Of a DNA stretch of 64,000 nucleotides, positions 11,231 to 23,400 are shown in pieces. This DNA comes from Humulus lupulus (lineage: Eukaryota; Streptophyta; Magnoliopsida; Rosales; Cannabaceae), in assembly GCF_963169125.1 (NCBI RefSeq), contig NC_084796.1, positions 214,089,948 through 214,153,947 on the forward strand, given 5' to 3'. Position 1 is the first letter of the stretch; every line of letters begins with the position of its first letter. Both the position numbers and the translations under genes were made by a program. Below the pieces are notes generated by a model. That model had not been told where the DNA came from, did no database searches, and was given only the letters and a program-made list of their open reading frames with translations.

Positions 11231-14200
11231 TCACTGGTAGTATTTCTTGAGGTGTTCCGCATTCCATGCTCGAGGTATGACGGTGTTATCCATGTGGGCC
11301 AGTTTATAGGTGTTTGGTGGTATGCATTGAGCGACTTGGTAGGGTCCTTCCCAGTTCGCCCCTAGTATCCCCGCCCCCGGGTCTCGCGTGTTGGGGAGTA
11401 CTTTTCTCAGTACCAAGTCTCCTACCCTGAACATTCTCTCTCGCACCCTTGAGTTGTAGTACCTCGCTGCTCGTTGCTGATATGTGGCTAACCTTAGTTG
11501 TGCCCTTTCTCTCTTGGCTTCCAACAGGTCCAAATTCCCGACCAATGCTGTGATATTAGCCTGGTCATCATATGCTTGCGTGCAGATGGAGTTAATCTTC
11601 ATTTCTATTAGAAGGACAGCCTCGCAGTCGTAGGCCAAGTCGAAAGGTGTCTCCCCACTGGTCGAACGAGGGGTGGTCCTGTACGCCCAGAGTACATTGG
11701 GGAATTCCTCGACCCAGGCCCCTTTCAACTTTTCCAACTTTGTTTTCAAGTTCCTTTTTAGGATCTTGTTGATGACCTCTACTTGTCCATTGGCTTGTGG
11801 GTGTACTACTGCAGAGAAACTCCTCTTGATTCCTTTTTCCTTGCAGTATTCCTCAAATATTCCTCCTTCAAACTGCGTTTCATTGTCGGAGATAATCTTG
11901 TAGGGTACTCCAAATCTGCAGACAATATACTTGTTGACAAAGGTGGTAATTTTCTTAGCCGTTATGTTGACTAAAGGCTCTGCTTCCACCCACTTAGTGA
12001 AATAATTGACTGCTACCATAGCGTATTTAGCTCCTCCTCTTCCTGTTGACAACGCTCCAATCAAGTCAATTCCCCACACAGCGAAGGGCCACGGATTGGT
12101 CATGTTCACCAGCTCATTTGGTGACTATCAGGGGTAATTTGCATGTCTCTGGCACTTGTCACACCTTCTCGCGAAGTCACTTGCGTCCTTCTCCATGGTA
12201 GGCCAATAATACCCCTGGCGGATGGCCTTTTTTGCCGTGGACTGCCCCCCAGCATGATTTCCACATTCTCCTTCGAGTATCTCTTGTAAAAAATTTAAAG
12301 CCTCTCCCTTTTCTACGCACCGTAGGAGCGGTGTAGAGAAGCCTCTCTTATATAAGGCTCCATCTACTAGGGTGTACTGAGTGGCTTTGTAAGTCAGTTT
12401 ACGGGAATCTTTTTTGTCCAAAGGCAAGGTCCTGTCATTTAAGTACCTCACGATGGGTGCAAACCATGACTCCTCAGTGCTATTGATCATGTTGATCCTT
12501 TCTTCTGCTATGCTTGGCTTGGGGAGGTATTCAACCGGGACGGACTCTCAAGCGTGTCTTCGTCTCGTGTGGAGGCGAGTTTCGCGAGTGCATCAGCGTT
12601 TGTGTTCTGCTCCCTTGGGATCTGTTCTATGGTGTATTTTTCGAACTGACCCAAATACCCCTTCACCTTGGCGAGATATGCGACCATTTTTTACCTCTAG
12701 CTTGGTATTCACCCATCACCTGAAACACTACCAGCTGTGAGTCACTAAAGACATGTAAATGGGTTACCTATAACTCCCTAGCTAGTCACAGGCTGGCCAA
12801 CAGCACCTCGTATTCTGCCTCATTGTTGGAAGCTTCGAATCCAAATCTCAAGGCACAATACATCTTGTGCCCCTCAGGTCCCATCATTACTATGCCAGCG
12901 CCGGTTCCTCCTTCATTAGATGCCCCATCTACATGGAGGCTCCATTCTTCAGGGTGTTTTCCCTCTTCATGCGCCGGTTCATTCTCTTCTATTTCTCCCT
13001 CTTCATGGGGTTGGTGTGCAAACTCGACTATGAAGTCTAGAAGTACCTGCCCGTTGATTGAGGTCCTTGGGGTGTAAGTGATGTCGAATTGACTCAATTC
13101 AATCGACCAGTTTAACAACCTTCCTGAAATCTCCGATTTGTGCAAGACTTGACGCAGAGGGGTGTTTGGGAGCACCTCGATAACATGAGCATGAAAATAG
13201 GGCCTTAACTTTTGAGAAGCCACTATCAAGGCATTTGCTAACTTCTCTATTTCTGGGTACCATGCTTCTGCGTCTACCAACCATTTGCTCACATAGTACA
13301 CGGGCTACTGGTGCTTCTTTTCTCCTTTGACCAAGGCGGCGCTTATAGCATGTTCTGATACAGCTAGATACAAATACAACTTCTCCCCTTTTATTGGCTT
13401 GGCCAAAAGGGGTGGTTTTCCAAGTTGTTCCTTTATCTTGGTGAAGACATCCTGGCATTCATCATCCCAAGCGAACTTTTTGTTCCCTTTTAGGATGCTG
13501 AAGAAAGGGAGGCATTTGTCAGTAGACCTGGAGATGAACCTATTGAGGGCTGCTACTCTCCCTATTAAGCACTGCACCTCCTTCTTTCTTCGTGGTGGGC
13601 TCATTTCTCGCAATGCCTTGATTTTTTCAGGGTTAGCCTCGATACCTCGGGAATTCACCATAAAACCCAGGAACTTTCCTGACGAAACTCTGAAGGTGCA
13701 CTTGAACGGGTTTAGCTTCATTCTAAACTTTCGAAGGGTGTCGAACATTTCCATGAGATCGTTGGTGAGCTCTCCCGCCTTCTTTGTCTTTACCAGCATA
13801 TCGTCCACGTATACTTCCATGTTCCTTCCTATTTGATTTGCAAACATTTTGGTCACCAGCCTTTGATAAGTAGCACCTGTATTTTTTAAGCCAAAAGGCA
13901 TCACTTTGTAGCAATACAGCCCCTTGTCTGTTATGAACGAAGTGTGCTCTTCATCAGCCGGGTTCATGGGTATTTGGTTGTACCCAGAATATGCATCCAT
14001 GAAGCTAAGTAGCTCATGCCCCGATGTGGTGTCTACTAACTGGTATATCCTAAGAAGCAGGAAGTTGTCCTTAGGGCAGGCCTTATTGAGGTTAGTAAAG
14101 TCCACGCAAGTCCTCCACTTTCCGTTGGGCTTCGGGACTAGCACTGGGTTTGATACCCATAGTGGGTAAAATGCCTCTCGGATAAACCCATTTGCCTTCA

Positions 14201-14515
14201 ACTTTTCAACCTCCTCTTTTAGGGCCACGTATCTCTCTAGGTCCAGCGCTCTACTTTTTTGCCTCACAGGCCTTGCTTTTGGGTCGATGTTCAGGTGGTG
14301 GCACATGATCGCTGGGTCTATCCCTACCATGTCCTCATGACTCCAGGTGAATACGTCGAGGTTGGCTTTCAAGAATTCTACTAGCTTCTCCTTCACGTCA
14401 TCCATAAGGTTTTTCCCTAATTTCAACTTTCTCAATGGCTCATTCATGACCGTGACTTCTTCCAACTCTTCAACCAGTTTGGCTCTAGGTTCTTCTGCGA
14501 CTCGTGGGTCTATTG
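11231..14515 (-). pseudogene. Element A pol remnant: RT, RNase H, integrase
   Basis: Read on the minus strand from 14515. The RT segment (14465-13305) has KWRTCVDFTNLNKACPKD, MPFGLKNTGATYQRL and an intact catalytic VYVDDMLVK. The RNase H segment (13301-12786) has LHVDGASNEGG and FEASNNEAEYEVLL, then loses frame. An integrase zinc-binding segment (12490-12128) ends RCDKCQRHANYP. The integrase core and C-terminus (12109-11231) have WGIDLIGAL, SDNETQFEGG and GQVEVINK, which supply the D, D and E residues, and a final WNAEHLKKYYQ. At least three frame or stop breaks separate these pieces. No gag or protease is attached. Confidence 0.9.
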
Positions 14516-14519
14516 GGCC
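14512..14519. other. A/B recombination junction with microhomology
   Basis: The octamer ATTGGGCC belongs both to element A's pol linker and to element B's LTR (matching 47459-47466 in the right LTR). To the left the sequence is A pol; to the right it follows B's LTR. The event removed A's 5' part and the first 370 bp of B's LTR. Confidence 0.75.
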
Positions 14520-15106
14520 GACCGAAGCGTAACCACGCTATAAGACTAACAACAGTATGCAGCGTCATTCCGATTCGCATGGGCTTCTAAGGAGATCCAG
14601 AGGACAAGATTCATCAGAGTAATGGCAGTACGGTCCTGAAATAACGACGTACATTCCGTATGTAACCTCTTCTGTAGGTTAGTTATGGGGATAAAACTCA
14701 GTGTTTCTCGGGGCTATGTCAGTATCGTGGACAACTTATCACACCCAACCTAGTCGCCTAGTCCGGGTTCGTTTACTAACATCCTTCTTCATTTACCAAG
14801 ACCCTGGTTAGTTTACCAGGATCCGGGTTCGTCTACTGTCGTCCTGGTCCATTTTTAGACTTGGAGGAATTAATATCCTTATCGCATCCCGGACACACCA
14901 TGCGAAGGGTCCAGGAAGATGAAACATGCCAACCTCACGGTCCCGACTTTCACTCTAGGACAAAGTTTAGGCTGTACCGATATTTGGGCCATCGGGACTC
15001 ACACCCTCTCCATCTATAAGGCCCGATCTGGGCCTTAAGTCCCTTCAGGGTGGCCCATGGACTAAATGTACGCATCCGCAAAGGGAGGGAGGAAACGGGG
15101 ATAACA
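14512..15106 (-). mobile_element. Element B 3' LTR, truncated
   Basis: It aligns by eye to 47459-48053 from ACCACGCTATAAGACT through AAACGGGGATAACA. The shared end ATAACA marks the LTR edge. The first 370 bp found in the right LTR (47089-47458) are missing because of the junction with element A. Substitutions are frequent, which implies an old insertion. Confidence 0.85.
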
Positions 15107-15121
15107 TTTACCCCCCAAGCC
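15107..15121 (-). other. Element B polypurine tract
   Basis: On the minus strand the sequence reads AGGCTTGGGGGGTAAA directly before the LTR start TGTTATCCCC. It is the expected plus-strand primer next to the 3' LTR and confirms the element's orientation. Confidence 0.75.
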
Positions 15122-15731
15122 TGTATCTGTGCTTGCGTAGTGAAGGCTTGCTTCCTTTCCCAAATCGATTCTCGACATCCCGGTTCTTTCCTCAGGTGAC
15201 GGGTCCGTTTTCGTGGGGGATTGATTGCTGGGAACCTGTATAAAAAGTATCAGAGTTAGCATCCCTGATCAAATCCCAAAGGCCCAATCCATTTACGAGG
15301 ACCCTGGTTCGTTTACCAGAGCCCAGGTTCGTTTACTTCAAGGCCATTTTGATGATCCTCAATCTTTCAACTTCATCATGCTACACACACGTGTCTCCCT
15401 ATAACTGGCGCGTCGATGGTACTCACGTCTGACAAATTTGGATACAATCTCTTGGTTATCGTGTCGGCAACCAAACGTCAGCGTAAATTCTGAAGCGTCC
15501 CATTTGTACGAACAGATCCTTTAATATTCCTGCATTATTGAGGACTGTTGGATGGGAAATTTTTTGAAATTCCTTTCCTTTGGACCGTTGGATCGAGGTG
15601 GCACAGATCGCGACTTGGGGAACCCGCGATCCGATACTCGAGTGGGCTAATTAAAACCCTTGTATAATCCAGGACCGTCCGATGTGGGGGATTGTTCCAA
15701 ACCGTTAGATCAAAAACAAGCTTTTGGTCCT

Positions 15732-15739
15732 TATAAATA
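15732..15739 (+). promoter_or_regulatory. TATA-like box for element B antisense ORF
   Basis: TATAAATA lies about 625 bp inside the LTR on the plus strand. It is followed by a probable leader exon with an open frame from about 15805. A good splice donor (ACAGTAAGTTT near 16016) and an acceptor (TTCCTAG near 16403) precede the main ORF start. Confidence 0.45.
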
Positions 15740-16413
15740 CCCCCAGATTTTTATTTAAAAATTTTACGCATTCTGAACAACCAAAACCACAGAGAGAACT
15801 TTTTATGTCCGAGCTCGCCGACAAAATTCTCTGTCAACTACTCTGTCTTTGTCGTCGTCTCTTTCCGACGCATCTGATTTCTGCGCCCCTGCCTGAAAGT
15901 GTGACCTCGGCTCGACCATTGGATGAACTTCTGTATCGCCTCTGCCTGTTCAAGACTGTGATTCTGCCGTCCCTGTCGCTGGAAACACGTCACCCTCCAC
16001 GATCAGCACTTTACAGTAAGTTTCCCAAACCTTTTAATTTTGTTTTCTCGTGCCTATCGTTTTGTGATATCACATTTGTAGCTATAGGGTTGTTAGAGCC
16101 GGGGCCACCGTTGAGGGTGGCTCTGGGTGTACTAGAATAGTAGAACAAATTGTCTGGGTCATCCTGTATCCTTCTAAGTCTGGGTTGTCCTTGAACAAAC
16201 GGTAATAGGCTGACTAGGGGAAACTTTGGCAAAATTCTTCTTATTTGTTCCCGGTTAGGGTTATGGGGATCCTTGGTGATCCCGGATCTTATCCAGAGGG
16301 GACTCTTCCAAGAAGTTCGTAGGAGAGCCCCCGTACCTTAACCAAATTTTTGGGTTTTGGTGCTAACTACTTGGTTATTTGCTTCCTTTTCTTTTGTTCC
16401 TAGATCATCATTC

Positions 16414-19197
16414 ATGAGTCACGGCGTTACCCTCCATCCGGAAGAGTATGTCCAATCGACCCCTTTCATCATGGAAGGACACAAACCCCCCAGTGACAAC
16501 ACATGGGAGATGGACGGGGAGAAGAATTTGTTCCAGAACTACCGGATGCTGGACATTCTGGAGAGGCATTTGGGAGTGGACTCAACTCCCGGACTCTTTT
16601 ATAACCACCTGGCCAGGAAGGAGGAAAAGGCCCACACCAGCGTGGAAGAATTTGGGGCCTGGATCATGGGCCACATCAGTGCGGGAGCCACTCTCCCACT
16701 TCATAACTATTTTGCACAGTTCCTGAAGTTTGTGGGGATCACGCCCTTTCAGCTCCTGCCCCAAGCTTATCGACTTCTCGCAGGATGGCGTATCTTTTGC
16801 GTGGCGAGGGAGATACCGGAGCCGACCCCAGCAGAGGTGTTGTACTTCTATAAGTTGAAGCCGTAGCTTAATGCCAAGGACAAGACCCGAGATGGCTTCT
16901 ACAGACTGAAGCCTCGTGGCAATTATCCTACTCCCACCAGCACCTGGAAACACCCTCCGAATGTCAGACACTATTGGTTTATGACATCTGGGTTCCTTTT
17001 GGATAAGAACCCCACGCTGGTGCTAGACTTCCAGCGAGTGGGTGAGTAATTTTTTTTCTTAGTTATGTTCGTTCTTTTCATTCTTTTTATTATCCGCTTT
17101 CAACTTACAGCCGTGGATGACAGGACCATATGCCCAGACCCCTCTCACTTAGTCAATCCTTGACCGGAAGAAGTTCTACACCACTTTAAGCGCAGAAGAA
17201 CTGGATGTAGGAAGCTACGTAAACACTGCCAAACTGCGAACAATTGGGATGTTGGCGTCCAGTCAGACAATTGTGGCCCCTAGCCACCGCCTCTGAGGAG
17301 CTGGATGCCCTATTTGAATAGGCCCAGCCGAACATGGGGGCTCCCGGGGCTAGTATATCGGGGCAAGGTAATTCGCCTTTGCTTTTGACTTATGTTCCCC
17401 ATTTTGGGGACTTAGTTAGGGATAGACTAGTTTATCGAGGCCATCTCTTCGGGGTCGTTAGAGAAATGGGACCTTCATCCCCCATCGTCGTAGACCCAGA
17501 GACTCTCATGTACTCATCCGGGTTCCTTCAATATGGTAACTTCTTGGACCTGGACGACATGGGAGATCGAATCCATTCCTTCGCTTTAGGAGAGTTGAGT
17601 CGAGCCCGAGTTCTAGATAAGGGTTTGTCCCGGAGAACCTTAGACTAGTTTTTTAATTACTTCTTATCCTCACCCGTATATTTTGCTGACTTTCTTTTTG
17701 TTTGTCTATTTCAGACGATTTCGACATGTCCAATCCTGTGGTCAAGATGAAGCAGGCCATGGAGGCCTGGGCGGCCAAGTCTGGGGCATCGACGAAGAAA
17801 GCCGCCAAAGGTGTGCCCAAGAACAAGGTGTTGGATTTGATCCTTGGGGGCTCGGTGCCGGAGGCGGATGCTGTCGGGGAGGCTCCAATCGCGATCCCTC
17901 TTACGATGGTACATACCGAAACTGCCCCATCTCAGCCTGCTCATTTTCCAGTCATTGACCTGGAGCAAGAGCCTCTGGAAAGTCGGGGGTCAGAGAAAAG
18001 AGCTGCGGACTCAGCTGCTGATGAGTCTGCGAATCGGGCCAAGAGGGCTAAAACCAAGGACCCTTCCTTGGCTGAGGAAAACTCTTCCGGGGAAATCTAG
18101 CTCGCCACCCGGGAGCTCCCACGCTTTCCATCAATCTGGTTCTCCCCAAGGAGGGGGACATGGTCCTCCGGGAGGAGAGATCGAGGATGGTATCCCATGC
18201 CTGGGAGGATGGCCAGGATAGAAGGGAGGAGGTCTACCAGGCCCTGAAGATCTAGCGCAAGGTGGAGTTCATTGAGTGCCTAACCGCTTTCAGTGCCCCT
18301 CAGCCGATCATGGATCGGCTCGCCGCTGAGAATGGATTTCGCCCCAAACTGGGGCAGGACACGGCCCCACTTGCTGCGGATCTGTTGGAGCAGGTTGGGA
18401 CTACCATGTCTAACCTTCAACTGAAACGGTACGCCGCCTTGGCTAACCGGGACACCTTGTTCATCTCCTAGGCTATCCTTCACCAGGCCACCGCTGTAAG
18501 TTATCTTTCCATATCTTCCTCTGCTTTTCATATTTTTAACCTGTATGTTTTCTAACTTTGATTTTTTCCAGGACGCCTTACTGGCCCATCGGAATGTCGA
18601 CTTGGTGGCAGAGATGGTGATGAGGCTGGAGACGGGCCAGCTGGAATTGGAGGGGGCTATGAACCAGCGGGAAGCCGCTAGGGAAGCCCTGGCCAAGGAG
18701 GTTACTCAAGCCAAAGCGTACCGCGATGAGGCCACCCGGGCTCGGTTGCAACTTGAAGAGACTCTTTCCGGGAAGGAAGCTGACCACAAGAAGTTGGTGG
18801 ATAGTCTGGAGGCAGAACTTCATCTTGTTCGGGGCTCTGAAGCATCATCGAAGATCCTCCTGGAGGTAGCCGAAGCCTAGTCTTGCCAGGATCGGGAAAA
18901 GATCACCTATCTTGAATCTCGGGTCCAGGACCTGGACAAACTGCTTCAGCAAGAGGTGAAAATGCACGAGGAGGCCCGCCAAGGGAAAGAGTAGGCAGAT
19001 GCCTTGTTGGAGGCCACCTTCGACGAGGCTATCTACATGGACTGGATCCAGGACAAGAACATGAACCTCCTGCTTTACCCCGATCCTGCCGCGAAGAGAG
19101 CTGAGTTCAAGGCTAAGGAGAAAGCTTACATGGAGCCCTTGGCCGAGGAGGAGACTGATGGGGCCAACCTAGAGGCATCAGGGCACGGTGAAGCCTA
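16414..19197 (+). pseudogene. Element B antisense accessory ORF (broken)
   Basis: The plus-strand ORF starts MSHGVTLHPEEY at 16414, just after a probable splice acceptor. The conserved core includes ISAGATLPLHNYFAQFLKFV and YRLLAGWRIFCVA, then a TAG at 16864-16866. It resumes with HYWFMTSGF and a probable intron at 17042-17110 (GTGAGT...TTACAG). Downstream segments encode an acidic and lysine-rich middle (17727-18100) and a coiled coil (18572-18880). The tail near 19035-19195 contains WIQDKNMNLLLYPDP and ends at 19197. The layout matches the ORFs in A and C. Several stops make it non-functional as it stands. Role unknown. Confidence 0.65.
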
Positions 19198-19383
19198 GGC
19201 CCAGATCTTTTACTTGTTTTTCTTTCTCTTTTTTTTTTTTTGTAACACTTTTATGGACGCGGATGTGTCCAAGACAATTTTTATGTGAATCTATTTTATC
19301 TTTTGCACAAGTTTTTCCCGTTCCACCCGTTAGAATTTTACTAAGTGTTTTACCACCTTGCATGAATGAGTCGAATGTTCGGT

Positions 19384-20120
19384 CCTGGTTCCAACGACCG
19401 GGACCATTGGAAAAAAGTTGTAGAAAACGTTTATCTCATCTGGGGACCCATGTTCGGGTCTTTATGGTCCGGAGTGAGTCACCCCGACTTTATAATACGG
19501 GCTCCAACGGCCTGGACCATCAGAGATCTCTTTTTAGATTTTAACTTATTAACTCGCTTTAATCTTGTTGTTCCGGTTCCAATGGCCTGGGCCACTAGAT
19601 AGTTAACAACTGTCACCAAATTTGTTTGTCCTAATTCTGGTGTTCAGGTTCCAACGGCCTGGGCCATCAGAGATTAGTTGATTAGCTTATTTTGGACCTA
19701 TGGGTAAGGTTCCCACGGCCTGGGCCATTTATAAGATTAATTTTAGATAACTCATACCTAGGACTCACGTTCCAATGGTTCTGGGCCATTATAGGAAGGT
19801 GTGGACAGGTATTTGGTTATTTGGGACCACATTTGGTCGACCGATTTTCAGGTTTTTTATACTCCCGGACCATGTATGTCCAAGTTGGGACTAGGCCTAA
19901 GCCATTTATCCTATTTGGTTTGTACCCCCCGGGCCATGTATGTTCGGGTTGGGACCAGGCCTGAGCCTTGTGTCCTATTAAGACTAGGTCTGAGCCTTGC
20001 GTCCTATCGGGTCCACACCCCCCAGACCATGTATGTCCGGGTTAGGGACTAGGCCTAAGCCTTTCATCCTGTCGGGTTTGTACCCCTCGGACCATGTATG
20101 TTCGGGTCGGGACTAGGCCT
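19384..20120. repeat. Diverged tandem repeats, element B 3' untranslated region
   Basis: There are two sub-blocks. In 19384-19800 the phrase CGGCCTGGGCCAT recurs at irregular 60-110 bp spacing. In 19868-20120 the phrase CCATGTATGTYCGGGTTGGG is followed by ACTAGGCCTGAGCC at about 64-bp spacing. The block occupies the same place as the arrays in elements A and C, between the accessory ORF and the end of pol. Confidence 0.7.
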
Positions 20121-20442
20121 GAGCCTTGCGTCCTTTTGTTAGGAATCGGGTTTCTGCTACCCCCAGTCTGTACGGTCCGAACTAGGACTAAAATTTGCGC
20201 TTTGCATCCTGTTTGTTTTTGTTCCTGGACTTGTTCGTACGAATGGTTATACCCCCCCTCCCCCCCAAGTGAGCGAAGAATGTAGTCTTGGGTCACTTGT
20301 TTGTGAAGATAGACGCAAACTTTCATTTCTTTACAATATTTCTTTGTGATGTTTTGTACACATCATTTTCATTTAATAAGAAACCGCCCTGGGGCGTACA
20401 TTGTTTAAAAGAAAAATTAAAAATAAGAACATGTCCTCCTGA

Positions 20443-23400
20443 CTATTGATAGTACTTATGGAGGTGTTCTGCGTTCCAGGCCCTTGGGACCTCTGTTTCC
20501 TCAAGCCGCCTTAAGCAATACATTCCCAGACACACTTCATGTTGGATTTCGTATGGTCCTTCCCAGTTTGAGCCCATAACCCCCACTCCCGGATCTTGGG
20601 TTGCAGGGAAGACTCTTCTCAAGACCAGTCGTCAGTTTCAAACCTTCAGCCCTTAACTTTAGAGTTAAAATGCCGGCCAATCTTGCCTTGATACATCTTC
20701 AGCTAAACCTAGGACTCTTCTTAGATCTCTTCAATGAGGTCTAAAGATTCTTGGAGTAAGGCGTGGTTCTAGGCGGGATCATACGTCTCTCGTCGGTGGG
20801 ACAAGACAACTGTTTCCACTGGGATGACTGCTTCGCATCCGTATACCATGGAGTAGGAAGTGTGCCCGGTAGACGTTCTTTTGATGGTCTGGTATGCCGA
20901 TAGTACGCGGGGCAGCTCTTCCAACCACATGCTTTTGTAGGCTTGAAGCTTTTTCTTCAATGTTCCCTTCAAGATCTTGTTCACGACCTCTGTTTTCTCG
21001 TTTGCTTGAGGCCTAGTGACCGCGGAGAAGCTTTTGATGATGCCATGCCTTTCAAAGAAGTCAGTGAACTGGACGCTGTCAAATTGCTTCCCGTTGTCAA
21101 ACACGATCTTGTGAGGGAGGCCATATCGGCACACAATGTTGTTGATGACAACGTCCAGGGCCTTTTTTGAGGTGATAGTGTTCATGGGTTCTACCTTGAC
21201 CCACTTGGTGTAATAATTGACGGCCACGGTGGCATACTTCACACCACCCTTCCCGGTCGGGAGCAACCCTACTAGGTTGATACCCCATACTGCGAAAGGC
21301 CAGGGACTCGTCATCAGGGTTATTTCCGTTGGAGAGGCTCATGGGATCTTCGCGTACCTTTGGCATTGTTCGCACTTGCGGACGTAAGCGACACAATCCT
21401 TGTTCATTGTTGGCCAGAAATATCCTTGCCTTAGGATTTTCTTAGACAAGTTGAGTCCGGCTGTGTGATCTCCACAGAAACCTTCGTGCACCTCGTGCAT
21501 GATTGTGCTCATTTCAGTCCGGACACGCATCGGAGGTATGGCATGGATAACCCTCTATGATAGAGTTTACCTTCCATCATGACGTATCTGGGGGTCTGGT
21601 ACTGAAGCTTCCTGGCTGCTACCCTGTCCGCGGGCAACCCCCTAGTTGTTAGGTAGTGGATGATAAGTCCCATCCAGGACGTGGAATAGTCTATAGCGTT
21701 GATCGTGGGGGCTTGAATTCTTGGTTCAGGAAGATGGTTGATCGGGACAAGCCCGAAGAGCTCCGCCTCAGCATCCATGGCTAGTTTTGCCAATGTGTCT
21801 GCAAACACATTTTGTTCCCTGGGGATCTGGCAGATGGAATACTTCTTAAAAGACTGAAGCAGGTCTCGAGCTCGTGCCACATAAGCAGCCACATTTTCCC
21901 CTTTCGTTTTGTATTCCCCCGAGATTTTTCTGACAACCAATTGGGAGTTGCTATAGACCTCCAGACTTGCTGCCCCTACTTCCTAGGCCAAACGCAATCA
22001 GGCCAACATGGCCTCATGCTCGACCTCGTTGTTCGATGCATCGAACTGGAAACGCAGGGCACTTTGCAACTGGTGTCCTTGTGGTGACACTAAGATGATC
22101 CCGGTCCCCGCTCCATTTTCGTTCGAGGCCCCGTCTACGAAAATCTTCCATAAGGGTGCTGTGGGGTCGATGGGATCATCGTCTTCAGTGATCCCGGTGC
22201 ACTCCATCATGAAGTCGGCCAAGGCCTGCCCCTTGATTGATATTCTGAGGACATACGTAATGTCGAACTGATTCAGTTCCATGGCCCACTTCAGAAGTCT
22301 CCCCGATGATTCAGGTTTTTGTAACACTTTCCGTAAGGGATGGTTGGTCAGTACTCTTATGGCGTGGGCCTGAAAGTAAGGCCTAAGCTTCCGAGATGCA
22401 ATTAGTAAGCAAAATGTCAATTTTTCGATTAGTGGGTATCGCGACTCCGCACCTAATAACCTCTTGCTTACGTAATAGATTAGGAGCTGGGCCTTCTCTT
22501 CTTCCCGTATGAGCGCAGCACTGATGGCGTGTTCAGTCACGGCCAAATAGAGGTACAACGGCTCTCCATCTATCGACTTTACTAAGATTGGCGCTAGGGC
22601 CAAATGCTCTTTCAGTCTCTGGAAAGCCTCTTTGCATTCGGCTGACCATTTGAACCTTTGGCTTCCTCGAAGGATGTTGAAGAACGGGATGCATTTGTCT
22701 GTGGCTTTCGAAACAAAATGGCTTAGGGCGGCTATTTGCCCTATCAAGCTCTGAACGTCTTTGTGCTTCCATGGTGAGGGCATATCGATCAATGCTTTGA
22801 TCTTGTTCGGGTTGGCCTCTATTCCCCGGTAGCTTACTATGAAGCCCAGGAACTTCCGGATGCCACACCGAAGGTGCACTTCTTGGGGTTCAGCTTCATC
22901 CCATACTTCTGAATAATGGTGAACGCTTCTGCCAGATCATCGGCGTGTCCTCCAGAGGTTTTGGACTTGACTAGCATGTCTTCTATATAGACCTCCATAT
23001 TCTTTCCCAGCTGGGCTTGGAATATTCTGTTGATGAGCCTTTGATGCGTGGCTTTGGCGTTTTTGAGTCCGAAGGGCATGACGATGTAGCAGTACACCCC
23101 CTTGTCTGTCTGGAAGCTGGTGTGTTCCTGGTTTGCTACATGCATTGAGATCTGGTTATAGCCTGAATAGGCATCCATGAAGCTCAAGATCTCGTATCCG
23201 GATGTTGCATCTACCATTTGGTTGATCTGGGGTAGAGGGAAACAATCTTTGGGGCAGACCTTATTGAGGTCCGTGAAGTCGATGCAAGTTCTCCACGTCC
23301 CGTTTGGCTTGGGCCCCAGCACCGGATTGGCTAGCCATATGGGATACAAAGCTTCCCAAATAAATTTGATCGAGTATAACATCTCAACTTCTAACTTTAG

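Larger units (their letters stand above)
4965..14515 (-). mobile_element. Element A: truncated Ty3/gypsy (Tat-type) retrotransposon
   Basis: In plus-strand order it holds a left LTR (3' LTR), a polypurine tract, an antisense accessory ORF, a tandem-repeat block, and then pol read on the minus strand (integrase, RNase H, reverse transcriptase). Gag, protease and the 5' LTR are missing. Pol stops at the conserved acidic linker just upstream of RT and passes straight into element B's LTR at 14512-14519. The integrase has a GPY/F-type end (WEGPYQV) and no chromodomain, as expected for the Tat lineage. Several frame breaks show it is inactive. Confidence 0.8.

Noticed and set aside
13327..13836. 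Plus-strand 169-codon frame over element A RT
   Set aside because: It is the complement of the RT coding strand; similar shadows occur over all gag-pol regions.
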